DNA of 64,000 bases from Marthasterias glacialis (lineage: Eukaryota > Echinodermata > Asteroidea > Forcipulatida > Asteriidae): contig OU452233.1 in assembly GCA_911728455.2 (NCBI GenBank), forward strand, positions 12,272,167 to 12,336,166, given 5' to 3'. The notes under the pieces are model-generated. The model was not told the DNA's origin, made no database searches, and worked only from the letters and a program-made list of their open reading frames with translations. The position numbers and the translations under genes are program-made. Positions 37,001 to 43,450 of this stretch are shown piece by piece (the stretch's first letter is position 1; each line of letters begins with the position of its first letter).

Positions 37001-37878
37001 TTAGAGATAAAAATTTTTGAAATGTTCAAACCCCAGATTTTTAAAAACTTATACGGTATGTTTAATTGGGGACATCATGTAACACTTCATCGTAACGTGA
37101 TAGATCTTGTAAATTCTACGTGGTGATACATGTACAAGGTGATTTTTACAAAAAATTACCTTGTACTGTCTGTGATCTTGTTAAGTAACTGTCCTCCCAT
37201 CTTCCATGGAAAAACACTAAGGGCAGTTCAAAACAGGCAAAAACCTAAATCAACTAGGATCTCATAACTTCTGAGCTTTTCTTCACAAAAACGGAGTGTC
37301 GTGGCCGAGCTGTTAAGATCATCGGACTCAAGTTCTGGTCGAGGCACTTGTGTCCTAGAGCAAAATACTTTACCAAAATTGCTTTGTTCTTCGGATCAGC
37401 CATTAAGCCGTAGGTCCCCTGTACTAGGATAGTTAGTGCACGTAAAAGAACCCAGAACACTTATCGTGGAAGAGTAGGGGAATTACCCCGGTGTTTCTGG
37501 TTCACATAGCAAGCACCCTTATCTACAGGTTTCCTCAGGCTTGCGAGCAACAGTGATTAAGTTCACTTATGAGGCATCCTTGGTTTCATTACCAGAAATA
37601 TATAATAATAATAATAATAATAAAAACCGACTATATCTTGGCATTATCATTATTGGCAAATTCAAAGTTTTCTACTAACCCTCAAGGAGTTCAACTTGCT
37701 GATGAACCAGTAACTGATCAATCTGAGTCATATATTCCAATCCAGGTGGGCAATCTAGTGGCACTTGTGATGCTTGTACTTGCAGTCCTGCTTCTAAACT
37801 TCCTGGGGCTGGTGGTGGAGCTCCAGATGGCCAATTGGCAGGTGCCTTACCACCTTCACTTCCTTGTGGAGCATTCAT
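7500..37878 (-). CDS. Phospholipid scramblase gene, five coding exons, 3' end missing
   Basis: The product moves phospholipids between bilayer leaflets in a calcium-dependent way, at the plasma membrane or endosomes, as known for PLSCR proteins. Spliced exons at 37680-37878, 30157-30234, 18893-19022, 12556-12730 and 7500-7661 give 248 residues. Residues 1-43 are a short proline-rich head. PPGLEY begins at residue 44. A cysteine-rich palmitoylation-type motif CWCPCC lies at 132-137. [11 protein letters not shown] segment matching the non-classical NLS of human PLSCR1 lies at 205-214. The acidic calcium motif [12 protein letters not shown] starts at 221, and the membrane helix begins at 235. 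The frame stops at a splice donor after CFLI, where the family usually continues with a DFMFFE-like exon. That exon was not found. Introns are large (5-11 kb) and full of repeats. The specific paralog cannot be assigned. Confidence 0.95.
7662..8689. other. Scramblase intron, no features seen
   Basis: AT-rich intron sequence with a pyrimidine run near 8550-8585. Short frames show no family resemblance. Confidence 0.5.
8690..10740 (-). pseudogene. DIRS-like retrotransposon debris (RNase H and tyrosine recombinase parts)
   Basis: On the minus strand, 10740-10440 gives [17 protein letters not shown] and [15 protein letters not shown]. 10430-10250 continues with [18 protein letters not shown] and a [15 protein letters not shown] stretch. 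Together these match the middle of DIRS-type tyrosine recombinases. At 10000-9780 [13 protein letters not shown] is followed by [16 protein letters not shown], as in DIRS RNase H. The RNase H resumes at 8995-8738 with [17 protein letters not shown] and [15 protein letters not shown]. The 9014-9767 TIR element splits the RNase H. The recombinase part lies upstream of the RNase H, unlike the usual order, so two copies or a rearrangement are involved. Frameshifts and stops are abundant. The pieces lie inside a scramblase intron, on the same strand. Confidence 0.8.
9014..9767. mobile_element. Non-autonomous TIR element inside the DIRS RNase H
   Basis: The ends are degraded inverted repeats containing TCACGTGACTTATAGTGGGT (near 9050) and its near complement CACTATATGTCACGTAA near 9730. 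The interior 9240-9510 matches 51480-51750 in reverse orientation, for example CACTACCGGCATTGGACGAC against GTCCGACGCCGGTAGTG. The length, about 754 bp, matches the 760-bp copy at 51250-52009. The flanking DIRS RNase H motifs are consecutive when this insert is removed. No coding capacity was seen. Confidence 0.75.
10745..11165. other. Scramblase intron, no features seen
   Basis: AT-rich sequence with no recognised repeat or coding pattern. Confidence 0.5.
11168..11436. mobile_element. MITE with ~33-bp terminal inverted repeats
   Basis: The left end GGTCGGCCCTCACATGGCAA continues with AACAATGCAACT. Its complement, AGTTACATTGTTTTGCCATA followed by TGAGGGCCGAGG, closes the right end. The interior holds a short tandem duplication of CTCGAGACAGATGGCTGTA (near 11260-11300). 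There is no coding capacity. A target-site duplication could not be fixed. Confidence 0.75.
11440..12555. other. Scramblase intron, no features seen
   Basis: AT-rich sequence directly downstream of exon 4's donor and beyond. A 95-codon plus-strand frame at 12202-12489 has no family resemblance and is overlapped by an equally open minus frame. Confidence 0.45.
12556..12730 (-). CDS. Scramblase coding exon 4
   Basis: The exon supplies the last base of a split cysteine codon plus 58 codons, from [12 protein letters not shown] to CGDVEFD. The acceptor is TTTTGCAG above 12730 and the donor is GTAGGT below 12556. The leading base completes the TG left by exon 3, so the cysteine motif is continuous across the junction. 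The exon carries the family signatures [25 protein letters not shown] and CGDVEF. It ends in phase 0 and joins cleanly to VLSADG of exon 5. Confidence 0.95.
12840..13230. repeat. Dispersed interspersed repeat, copy 1
   Basis: CCATTGAGCCAAAATACAAT and TCCTCTTCTTGTAACAAAAG, both in 13120-13210, recur in related form at 17585-17950. They recur in reverse complement at 23390-23775, and a partial copy lies at 39119-39290. The overlapping 140-codon frame at 13165-13587 starts inside this repeat and shows no domain. It probably represents a non-autonomous transposon. Confidence 0.65.
13231..15270. other. Scramblase intron, no features seen
   Basis: AT-rich intron. TGATGACGTCGTGATGATGT near 14270 resembles words at 36640, 40480, 41440 and 43330, suggesting traces of the same repeat family. 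No gene was found. Confidence 0.45.
15273..15306. repeat. Short palindrome
   Basis: TGTAATGGGGACACC and GGTGTCCCCAATTACA are complementary around a 3-base centre, with one offset base. It could form a hairpin. The role is unknown. Confidence 0.7.
15310..17035. other. Scramblase intron, no features seen
   Basis: AT-rich sequence, no recognised genes. Short frames only. Confidence 0.5.
17041..17080. repeat. (CT)n microsatellite
   Basis: A CTCTCCCTTT repeat passes into a pure CT run of about 20 bp. Confidence 0.9.
17168..17287. repeat. Small inverted-repeat element
   Basis: Arms AATTTCATGGCGCTGCTTAC (17168-17189) and GTAAGCAGTGGCGTGAAATT (17266-17287) are complementary with two mismatches over 22 bp. 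About 76 bp separate them. It is likely a small MITE. Confidence 0.7.
17585..17950. repeat. Dispersed interspersed repeat, copy 2
   Basis: It shares AATACAATGGTGGCAGCC, a TCTTGTTATCCT stretch and a TTGAGAAAATG stretch in the same order as 12840-13230. It starts with TTAATGCCGGGATT, similar to TGCCGCCGGGATT at 39120. It is therefore the most complete copy of the left end. Confidence 0.6.
17955..18890. other. Scramblase intron with C-run and G-run
   Basis: It holds a 10-base C run near 18578-18587 and a G run of about 15 near 18632-18646, about 45 bp apart, which could pair or form G-quadruplex structure. Otherwise AT-rich with no genes. Confidence 0.6.
18893..19022 (-). CDS. Scramblase coding exon 3
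   Basis: The 130-bp exon encodes [12 protein letters not shown] near the start, the segment [19 protein letters not shown], and TSCWCP at its end. The acceptor is CTCTTTCAG above 19022 and the donor is GTAAAT below 18893. Two leading bases AT complete an aspartate codon with the G left by exon 2. Two trailing bases TG are completed by exon 4. The segment matches the NCC...RP.RC.SCCCPCC block of PLSCR proteins, here with tryptophan in place of one cysteine. Confidence 0.95.
19023..19970. other. Scramblase intron, no features seen
   Basis: AT-rich sequence. Several overlapping 60-80-codon frames on both strands have no family resemblance. Confidence 0.45.
19975..21132 (+). pseudogene. Decayed LINE reverse transcriptase, 5'-truncated
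   Basis: Frames give a [14 protein letters not shown]-like start (about 20000-20050). [13 protein letters not shown] follows at about 20091, with the first catalytic aspartate kept. Then come AYGIP, and [17 protein letters not shown] near 20283. The expected YADD box is replaced near 20425 by [10 protein letters not shown], so one catalytic aspartate is lost. [14 protein letters not shown] lies near 20606, and C-terminal motifs continue to about 21100 in shifting frames. Several frameshifts and stops are present. The copy ends in a GATT repeat tail (about 21115-21130), as in LINEs that lack poly(A). It sits in the scramblase intron against the gene's direction. Confidence 0.9.
21135..23388. 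other. Intron with an internal repeated segment
   Basis: The stretch near 21270-21370 (GTCCTTCAAGAATTAACTAA, then TTCAAGTTTGTCACATG) recurs in diverged form near 22790-22880. It looks like two copies of a dispersed repeat. No coding gene was seen. Confidence 0.5.
23390..23775. repeat. Dispersed interspersed repeat, copy 3 (reverse orientation)
   Basis: TCCTTTTGTTACAAGAAGGG and CAATTGAGCCATGG are the reverse complement of the 13120-13210 landmarks. AATTCACACTGTGTTAAT and CCGGGGGAACTGGA link it to 39119-39290. The plus-strand frames here are not supported as genes. Confidence 0.65.
23776..24559. other. Scramblase intron, no clear features
   Basis: AT-rich sequence. AACACCTAGTTTTTGTGATG near 24325 resembles the Helitron-like end words at 42735 and 43445. 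Confidence 0.45.
24560..25020 (-). pseudogene. LINE C-terminal nuclease-like fragment
   Basis: On the minus strand the frames give a [15 protein letters not shown] stretch (about 24960-24910). [20 protein letters not shown] with [12 protein letters not shown] follows (24860-24780). Then comes [19 protein letters not shown] followed by a [14 protein letters not shown] stretch (24730-24620). This order (HDxV, HTI.ANRPDI..VDK, I.D.AIP, KY..L..E..R.W, IPVV.GALG) is known from the restriction-enzyme-like C-terminal part of several animal LINE proteins. Frameshifts break it, and the typical RPD is RPE here. The LINE clade is not resolved. Confidence 0.75.
25023..25055. repeat. (AGT)n microsatellite
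   Basis: Eleven AGT units in a row lie just before the start of the 54-bp minisatellite. Confidence 0.95.
25087..29923. repeat. 54-bp minisatellite, about 89 units, in scramblase intron
   Basis: A unit containing ACAGACAATGCCCCCTC and CAACCTACATTCATACATG repeats with a 54-bp period and very high identity. Variation is confined to a few sites: TCTAAG, CGTAG, CGAAG or AGAAG after the C run; GTTA or GTTC before CAATC; AATCA or AATCC; and TGTATAAC or TGTACAAC. The period is a multiple of three, so 18-residue repeat frames stay open on both strands. These are artefacts of periodicity and not evidence of protein. The first units (CAAAGCC, TAGATTC) and the last (CACCCCTGGAAGCC) are the most diverged, as expected at array edges. 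It lies between scramblase coding exons 2 and 3. Confidence 0.97.
30157..30234 (-). CDS. Scramblase coding exon 2
   Basis: The 78-bp exon gives [20 protein letters not shown] followed by YYAVE. The acceptor is CTTTTTCAG above 30234 and the donor is GTAAGC below 30157. Two leading bases complete an alanine codon with exon 1, and the last G completes aspartate with exon 3. It matches the GFETNNKY..KN..GQ.VY.A.ED block of PLSCR proteins. Confidence 0.95.
30235..30950. other. Scramblase intron, no clear features
   Basis: It contains a CpG-rich patch near 30470-30620. A 104-codon minus frame at 30515-30829 has no recognised domain. Confidence 0.45.
30955..31075 (+). mobile_element. tRNA-derived SINE, second family
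   Basis: A-box-like TAGTGGTAAGAC near 30965 and B-box-like GGTTGAAATCCC near 31010 are spaced as in a tRNA. A tail CTGTGGATTTTACCCACAGG and GGGAAAGCAGTGAG follows. The element at 39555-39705 has the same architecture. The tRNA head is too degraded to be a working tRNA gene. Confidence 0.7.
31079..31173. repeat. Inverted repeat next to SINE
   Basis: Left arm 31079-31104 and right arm 31149-31173 share GAGAATGGACGACGAAGTGT against its near complement. The loop contains CGAGCCGAAGGCGAG. It is a small hairpin-type repeat. Confidence 0.65.
31278..31816. mobile_element. Harbinger-like MITE, 539 bp, TTA target duplication
   Basis: The ends are inverted repeats of about 58 bp starting GGGAGGACCTCATAATCTAA and, read in reverse complement, GGGAGTACCTCATAATCTAA. 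Both are flanked by TTA (31275-31277 and 31817-31819). A 3-bp TWA/TTA-type duplication is typical of PIF/Harbinger elements. The inner part of each TIR holds short GTTGTACC and GGTACAAC palindromic words. No transposase was seen. It lies in a scramblase intron. Confidence 0.8.
32238..32425. repeat. Partial copy of the GCGCGAC TIR family
   Basis: It starts AATAGACTGATTGCGCGACC and continues with ATCACGTGAACTTATA, CATGACCAACAAAGTCACAC and AGTTGGCTTTTGGTAATAAT. These match 9050-9195 in order. The rest is missing, and the next sequence is the palindrome and DIRS element. Confidence 0.7.
32429..32478. repeat. Perfect 23-bp-arm palindrome before DIRS gag
   Basis: TTCTCTGGCTTTCTGATTGG plus AGG (32429-32451) is exactly complementary to 32456-32478, around a TAAT centre. 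It ends 10 bp before the gag start codon at 32489. DIRS elements carry inverted terminal repeats, so this may belong to the element's 5' end, but that is an inference. Confidence 0.8.
32489..33937 (+). pseudogene. DIRS-like retrotransposon 5' half (gag and RT start)
   Basis: The first frame, 32489-32887, gives a 132-codon acidic, glutamine-rich Gag head with [16 protein letters not shown]. After a frameshift, 32880-33000 gives [28 protein letters not shown] and [12 protein letters not shown]. That region is characteristic of DIRS Gag. The stretch near 33060-33170 resembles [15 protein letters not shown]. At 33533-33937 a frame gives [20 protein letters not shown] and [17 protein letters not shown], matching the start of DIRS reverse transcriptase. 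The RT catalytic core is absent. Several stops and frameshifts mark it as dead. It lies in the scramblase intron between coding exons 1 and 2, in opposite orientation to the gene. Confidence 0.85.
34048..34162. repeat. Inverted repeat with ~40-bp arms
   Basis: Arm 34048-34087 (containing GTCTTCAACAGCCGTTTAAA) and arm 34124-34162 (TTTAAACGGCTGTTGAAGAC) are complementary apart from a few bases. GCCGTTTAAAACCGA also occurs alone near 36448, so the hairpin belongs to a repeat family. Confidence 0.8.
34165..35750. other. Intron, no gene recognised
   Basis: It has a G run near 34360, a GC-richer patch at 34530-34720, and otherwise AT-rich sequence. The 159-codon minus frame at 34323-34802 shows no domain and is overlapped by a second equally long frame. 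Confidence 0.45.
35751..35964. mobile_element. Harbinger-like MITE, 214 bp, TAA target duplication
   Basis: The ends are GGGCCATGTCAAACGGGGCA and, in reverse complement, GGGCCATGTCACACGAGGCA, continuing as inverted repeats over about 50 bp. TAA precedes (35748-35750) and follows (35965-35967). TIR sequence and duplication size fit PIF/Harbinger non-autonomous elements. No coding capacity. Confidence 0.85.
35968..37290. other. Intron with repeat traces
   Basis: Near 36530-36710 the sequence is a reverse-complement relative of 41380-41575 (TGATGACGTCATCACTTC, CCGATGATGTATAGATTGTA). No gene was seen. Confidence 0.55.
37293..37560 (+). mobile_element. tRNA-derived SINE with Ser/Leu-type head
   Basis: The head GTGTCGTGGCCGAGCTGTTA has the A box and long-arm pattern of tRNA-Ser or tRNA-Leu. 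ATCGGACTCAAGTTCTGG follows, and the B box is partly deleted. The body has TTCTTCGGATCAGCCATTAA, a GTAGGTCCCCTGT stretch and ACTTATCGTGGAAGAGTAGG, matching the minus-strand SINE at 592-838. It lies just downstream of the first scramblase coding exon. Confidence 0.8.
37602..37624. repeat. (AAT)n microsatellite
   Basis: Seven AAT-type units lie close to the exon 1 splice donor. Confidence 0.85.
37680..37878 (-). CDS. Scramblase coding exon 1 with start codon
   Basis: The exon encodes 66 codons plus one base. The ATG at 37878 is preceded in frame by TAA, so it must be the start in this exon. Six bases further up is an acceptor-like TTTTTGCAG, implying at least one upstream non-coding exon. The donor GTTAGT follows GAG-G at 37680. 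The head is proline- and alanine-rich (GAPPPAPG) and much shorter than that of human PLSCR1. It then passes into [20 protein letters not shown], the family signature. The one-base phase matches exon 2. Confidence 0.95.
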
Positions 37879-37884
37879 TTATAC

Positions 37885-39115
37885 CTGCAAAAAGTACTTG
37901 CATTGTCATCAAGATACAAAAGATGCCCTTCAAATGTATTGTGTAAACAATATTTTGTCAAAATACAATTGTACTACACATTTCATAACACAAATTACTA
38001 GAGAAGAGATACACGTATCTAGGGTATGAAACAAACGTCTGGATCCAAACTACATTTGTTTAGCCTTTACTGAGCATTGTTAGTAACATGCAACTCTTCC
38101 CCATAAAAAAATTGTATTGAAAGTGGAATGAGCCTTGATGCTCCAAAAAAAGTTTGAACCTGAATAATTATGTCATCAAGTGTCAAATTACACTAATTAT
38201 TTAAGATTTTCTATCCAAATCAGAAGTTCAAATTTATAAAATATCTTATGAAGCTTTCTATATGATTTGTTATGGTCATAATGACAACTGACTTGACAAA
38301 ACTATTTGTTGGATAAACTATTTTCTGATTACCACATTGATATGAGACTCCCTTCTAGGTTTGAACCATGGGTATGCTCACTTTAAGACACATCGTCAAC
38401 AAATTTAATTAAATACAACTTATTGATTTTAAAGTGGAATGTAACAGTTCAACGAAAATAATTGCAGGACACTTCGCACAGGATGGTGAATTTTATTTTA
38501 TTCTGTTTGAGAAACGTGCATAGTATCGTGGTACTACTTAATATGGTACAGGGTATTTCAGTTGAATAGGTGAATTTCAGTGCTTTTGGGTAGGTGTTAC
38601 AAGGCCAACTTTTGGTGATCCTCTTACATTGGGTAGTATCCACTATGCATTCTGAATGCGCTGAACATTTAGAAAATGGAAAAACAAAATCTTTAAAAAA
38701 ATGCACCAATGATTGATTACCAGCATGTTTCTCGGGAAAACTAACCTATACCTCACTATGCCACAACAGTGGCATTTTGAGGCACACACATGCTGACGTT
38801 GAGAGTAGAGAGCCGCAGCCCAAAGTGATTTATGAGAGTGGTAAACTGGGGAAGCCACAGTTGCATGCAATGTGTTGAATGCAACCGATGAGTCCAATCT
38901 GGACTAACAAAGTAACATTACATATGTGGTATACGGTCACTTTGGCACCTACATGTTGCAAACTCGACACCCACACATTCGGTACATGTGCAAATACAAT
39001 TTCAGCACCCTGCTTGTGTATTAAAAATGGTAGAATAACATACTTTTTACAAAATAGGCAAAAGTGTACCGGTCATGCCAGTAGGCCTACCAAGTTAATT
39101 AAAAAATGCTTTTAA
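37885..39115. other. Upstream of scramblase start codon, no exon identified
   Basis: AT-rich sequence that should be intron leading to a 5' non-coding exon. No clear promoter or CpG island was seen here. The short frames on both strands have no family resemblance. Confidence 0.5.
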
Positions 39116-39118
39116 CCA

Positions 39119-39290
39119 GATGCCGCCGGGATTCTTTTTTTTGGTCCCATTCCCCTGGCGGAAAATATCAAATTCACACAGTGTGAATTGCAAGACATCG
39201 GCCGTACGGCATAGGAGTGGTACTAAAGACAGAACCACGGCTCGATTGCCAGTTCACTCTGACTTACCTCCATTCAGCTGAAATACAATG
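39119..39290. repeat. Dispersed interspersed repeat, copy 4 (partial)
   Basis: ATGCCGCCGGGATTC, AATTCACACAGTGTGAATTG and ACAGAACCACGGCTCGATTG relate it to 23500-23760 in reverse complement. CTTACCTCCATTCAGCTGAA relates it to 13120. Confidence 0.65.
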
Positions 39291-39554
39291 AAAAGTTTGA
39301 GATACCCTTCAGAATCGACCGATCACGCATCGCGATCGCACAACGGGATCAAGCAGATCGGCTGATTGTGCCCAATATATGTACTTTGCCCCTTCAAGGT
39401 GTTTTAGAGAACAGGTGGCAAGATTGATTGTATCAAGTGGATGGGAATATTCTGTATATCCCCCCAAAAATAACATCTACTATAATGATCGTGGTACTCG
39501 CTGCTAATAGGATTCCAACTTTGACTACCTCTATCATGTCTATAGCTGCTGGGC

Positions 39555-39705
39555 AATCTCAGTAGTCTAGCTGGTAAGACATCTGCTCTAGAATGGCGGG
39601 GCCATGGGTTCGAATCCAACCCGAGGAATATGCCTGCGAAATTTGTTCACAGCACTCGAGAAAGTACTGAGCAATAGTGCTTAACACACATCGGTATATC
39701 GGTAA
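39555..39705 (+). mobile_element. tRNA-derived SINE, second family
   Basis: A-box-like TAGTCTAGCTGGTAAGAC and a good B box GGTTCGAATCC are followed by ATATGCCTGCGAAATTTGTT and CACTCGAGAAAGTACTGAG. The layout matches 30955-31075. Confidence 0.75.
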
Positions 39706-40177
39706 AAAAAAAAATGTTATTCTTTAGCCAACCCCTGATGCAAAAAATTAACATCTTTTATAAGATACAACCTTTTGTCCAATTTAAACTGCGCATTATT
39801 CATCTGTGCAAACAGGTCGTATTCAACAATTACGGTCGAAACCGGAATTTGAAGTTTCTAGACTAAAAAAAAATATCTCATAAACCACACGCTCAATTGT
39901 CACAAAACTTTGCAGTATTATTAAGGTTTACATAAAGTTACAGATCGGTGCAAAGTATGAAATTGGTCCTGTGATCCAGTCGGAAATTATGACCTTCACT
40001 TCCGGTTGAAACCGGAAGTCTAAGTTTGTACAACAAAAATATGTATCTTATTAATGAAACATGGTACATTAATAATCATTACATCAACTTAAAGTTCTCT
40101 GACAATTCTAGATACCATGCACAAGGTGTGACCCCATTTGACCTTTAGTTCCTGTCAAACTGGAAGTTGAAGTTTCA

Positions 40178-40667
40178 TATGACAAACTTTCATGCATAAA
40201 AATAAAAAAAGTACAAATAAATATTTCGCCCGTCAGCATAGCACAATAGACAAAATACTTGCATACAATATTGACCTTAAAATTTTTCAATTATGTAATG
40301 AAGCCGAACACCGTGAGTTTGTTCACAAACTCTAAATTTCTAGGTTTCTTTCTGCGTGTTCTTCCCCCTGAACCTTGTCCGTCAATTTTCTCAAAAACTA
40401 AAGCTTGTATGAACTTGAAACTTACCATATACAAAGACCTTAGTGAGTAGATGACATTGAAACTTTTTTAGAATGATGACGTCATCAGGTTAAATAAACA
40501 CTGGAAATTTAGAGTTTGTGAACAAACCCACGGTGTTCAGCTTAATTACGTAATTGAAAATCTTAAGGTCAATATTGTGTGCAAGTTTTTTGTCTATTGG
40601 TGCTGTGCTGACGGGCGAAATATATTTATTTGTACTTTTTTATCTTTATGCATGAAGGTTTGTCATA
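40178..40667. repeat. Fold-back repeat with ~166-bp arms
   Basis: Left arm 40178-40343 and right arm 40501-40667 are inverted copies at roughly 90% identity by eye. They share GACAAACTTTCATGCATAAA, TATTTCGCCCGTCAGCA and GTTTGTTCACAAACTCTAAA or their complements. About 157 bp separate them. Each arm ends inward with the Helitron-like hairpin and CTAG-type end, so two element copies seem to face each other. Confidence 0.85.
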
Positions 40668-40977
40668 AGCCGGTTTTAGAACGTATGTATATCAATTTTT
40701 ATTGTGTAAAATGCTGGAACGATAATTAAAATAATTTATATTGTAACAAACTATTTTTTTAACAAAAAAATAAATAGCCAAGTATTTTTAATATTATATA
40801 GTGGCAGTCCGCGCCGTGCAACAGTCTAGGACGAGGCTACCATGTTTTTCATTGTAGAGCAGCCTCACAAGTTCCAAGAAAGCAGCCTGTGTATTCACCA
40901 ATGTGAAACGCAGCGCAGTATAGTGGGAGTCGGGTACACGACTATACATGTACAATGTACATGGTGCGTCTATCTCC

Positions 40978-41003
40978 GTACATGTACATGTACATGTACA
41001 TAC
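40978..41003. repeat. (GTACAT)n microsatellite
   Basis: Alternating GTACAT units, a self-complementary simple repeat. A similar run lies at 45570-45597. Confidence 0.9.
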
Positions 41004-42084
41004 ATTAACAGGGCCTGTGCAATCTTCTGCTGCATGTTCGATCGTTGTACAACATTGTGCACTCCACCATGAACGCTAGCGTCTGACAATACAACAATGG
41101 GAAACGGTCAGAAATTGTTTAAACGTATTTATAACTAATTTATATAGATTATAATCATTAAATTTCTTCCCTTGAAAAAAAAATATCCAGGGTTGGCCGT
41201 ATTTTTAGGGTCGGTCGGGTTACGCAAACATTTTTTTTTTATGCCTTACGCAATCACTTTATTATGTTCAAGCCAAACACCGTGAGTTTGTTCACAAACT
41301 CTAAATGTCTAGTTTTTTTTAATACTTCTCCTTCTTCTCCCCAACTGTTGTCCACTAACAAATGCACACTTGTTAGAGTCACACAAACTTCAAACTTCAC
41401 ACACAGTTAGAATGACTAGGACAGGAAACCGCTTGAGTGACGTCATGATGATATCATCGGGTGACAAATTACATTGAATAAAAGTTTATTATTTCAAAAA
41501 ATCTGAACTCCTGAAGTGCACAATGGATTTTTACAATATATACATCATCGGTAAGGTCATTAAAAACTGCGTAAACGCTCCACAGACATGACCCCAATTT
41601 GACCTTGTCTTCCGGTTCAAATTGGAAGTTGAACATTTTAGAAAATTAAAAAAAATCATATTTTAAGAAGCACTTATCACATGATCACAAATCTTACATC
41701 AGATTGTAGAGAATTGAGCCTTCTCAAACTTTTGCATTGGGGTGACACCATTTTGACCTTTACTCCCGGTTCAAACCGGACGTTTAACGCAAATCGATTG
41801 TCCATGTGCCTTCAAGCGTGTCCGACATTGCTGCACAAAATCCAATGCCATTATACATGACACGTGCTTGTGTGTGCCTGGCTGTGTAACATCGATGCCC
41901 CATTGCTACACCATGTATGCACATTAACCACAAGTTGTTCTTAGTCTCTTTTCAAGGTGCACGCTCCACGCTTTGTTAGTCTTTATACAGGGCTTTAAAA
42001 TCAACAAAAAATCAAACGTTTGAGATATGAACTTAATTCTTTCAACAAATGTCAAGGTAAGGGAGGGTCTTTCTTTATGACACA

Positions 42085-42725
42085 ATAAGTGACCTCTGTG
42101 ACATCTACTTCCGGTCAAACTGGAAGTAGCTCTTTATACAAAATTGCTAAGAGCTAGGAACATGATTCTTTCACCAAATACCAAGGTTATGAAAGGTCAT
42201 TCTGTGTTGCACATTGGGTGACCTCTGTGACCTCTACTTCCGGTCAAACCGGCAGTAGCTCCTCATGTAAAAGTGGTTAGAGTTAGGAACATGATTGTTT
42301 CAAGAAATATCAAGGTTAGGGAAGGTCTTCATTTGTGAAACATTAAGTGACCTTTGTGACATTTACCTCCGATCAAACCGGAAGTAGCTCTTTATTTAAA
42401 AATGGTGAGAGCTAGGAACATGATTCTTTCACCACATACCAAGGTTAGGGAAGGTCCTTCTCTGTTGCACATTGCGTGACCTCTGTGACCTTTACTTCTG
42501 GTCAAACCGGAAGTCTCTCATTTAAAGTGGCTATAGGTAGGAACATTATTCTTTCGCGAAATATCAAGGTTAGGAAAGGTTTTTCTTTGTGAAACATTAA
42601 GTGACCTTTGTGACCTCTACTTCCGGTCAAACCGGAAGTAGTTACTCATTTAAAAATGGTAAGAGCTAGGAACATGATTCGTTCACCAAATACCAAGGTT
42701 AGAGAAGGTCCTACAATCTTACAAG
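42085..42725. repeat. ~128-bp tandem repeat with alternating A/B units
   Basis: GTGACCTCTGTGAC-type starts lie near 42090, 42218, 42347, 42476 and 42601, spaced 125-129 bp. Each unit contains ACTTCCGGTCAAACCGGAAG and GCTAGGAACATGATTCTTTC. Units alternate between a TGTGAAACATTAAGTGACC form and a TGTTGCACATTGGGTGACC form, so the higher-order period is about 257 bp. Related single words occur upstream to 39990. Confidence 0.85.
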
Positions 42726-43048
42726 TTCATAACCCGAACACCTAGTGTTGGTATCTACAAACACTACATGTCTAGTTTTTTTTTGTTATAGTCTGTCAAG
42801 GCCCTGCTTTTAAAAAATAGGAGTGGTGACGTCATAACATTCAAGAGCGCCCTCTAGCGACAGGTTAAAAACAGTTCAAAATACACTTTTATTTGATGTC
42901 TGTGGTGAAGTTTATGGTAATCATTTCAAAGTTGGTTTTTATAAATAATGACCTTCATGCAGAAAACCAATGTGTAAAGTAGTAGATTGATGATCATGGG
43001 TATAACAAAGGTGCACTTTTTGAAGCCCTGTACTACCGAACCACTAAT

Positions 43049-43113
43049 CCTAGAACTATAAGGTTCGTTCTGCTATGTGGAGACGATAGCGGAACGAACC
43101 TCATAGTTATAGG
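43049..43113. repeat. 65-bp imperfect palindrome
   Basis: CCTAGAACTATAAGGTTCGT at the left pairs with ACGAACCTCATAGTTATAGG at the right. The centre GCTATGTGGAGACGATAGC is also nearly self-complementary. It could form a strong hairpin. Confidence 0.8.
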
Positions 43114-43450
43114 AGTACTGAATTACATGTTTAGATGACTTGAAACTTGGTATGTTGTTTGTCAATGGACTTTATTGCAAAAATGTTGAGTGTTGTCATG
43201 ATGACATCATCTTATATTTTTTTTTTTACAATTTTTTGAATTTGAGACCACTTGTTAAAGAACGAAAAGAACGAAACAAGCTACAATCAAAAGTAGGCTT
43301 GCAAGTTCACCAATTCGTGAAATATGTAGTGACGTCACCATGACGTCATCACTTGTCTCGTTGCATCGTCACTAGAGTTTTAAAAGATTCATATTGTTAC
43401 AAATTTCACATTTCATTTTCTCCTATATTATAGTTGAGTCCCAAACACCT

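Larger units (their letters stand above)
39840..42775. mobile_element. Cluster of Helitron-like non-autonomous elements
   Basis: Several segments end in a short hairpin (for example GAGTTTGTTCACAAACTC at 41284-41301) followed 7-8 bases later by CTAG and then T. Such ends occur at 41309-41312 and 42772-42775, a similar one (followed by G) at 40340-40343, and another at 43480-43483. The bodies contain recurring ACTTCCGGTTCAAACCGGAA-type words after a TTGACCTT motif. A hairpin before CTRR with a following T is the Helitron 3' signature. Tandem repeats inside such elements are common. No Rep/helicase gene and no 5' TC end was established, so the class call is an inference. Confidence 0.5.

Noticed and set aside
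39555-39705. Functional tRNA gene
   Set aside because: A and B boxes are present, but the stems do not pair well and a SINE tail follows. Related copies elsewhere show the same body.
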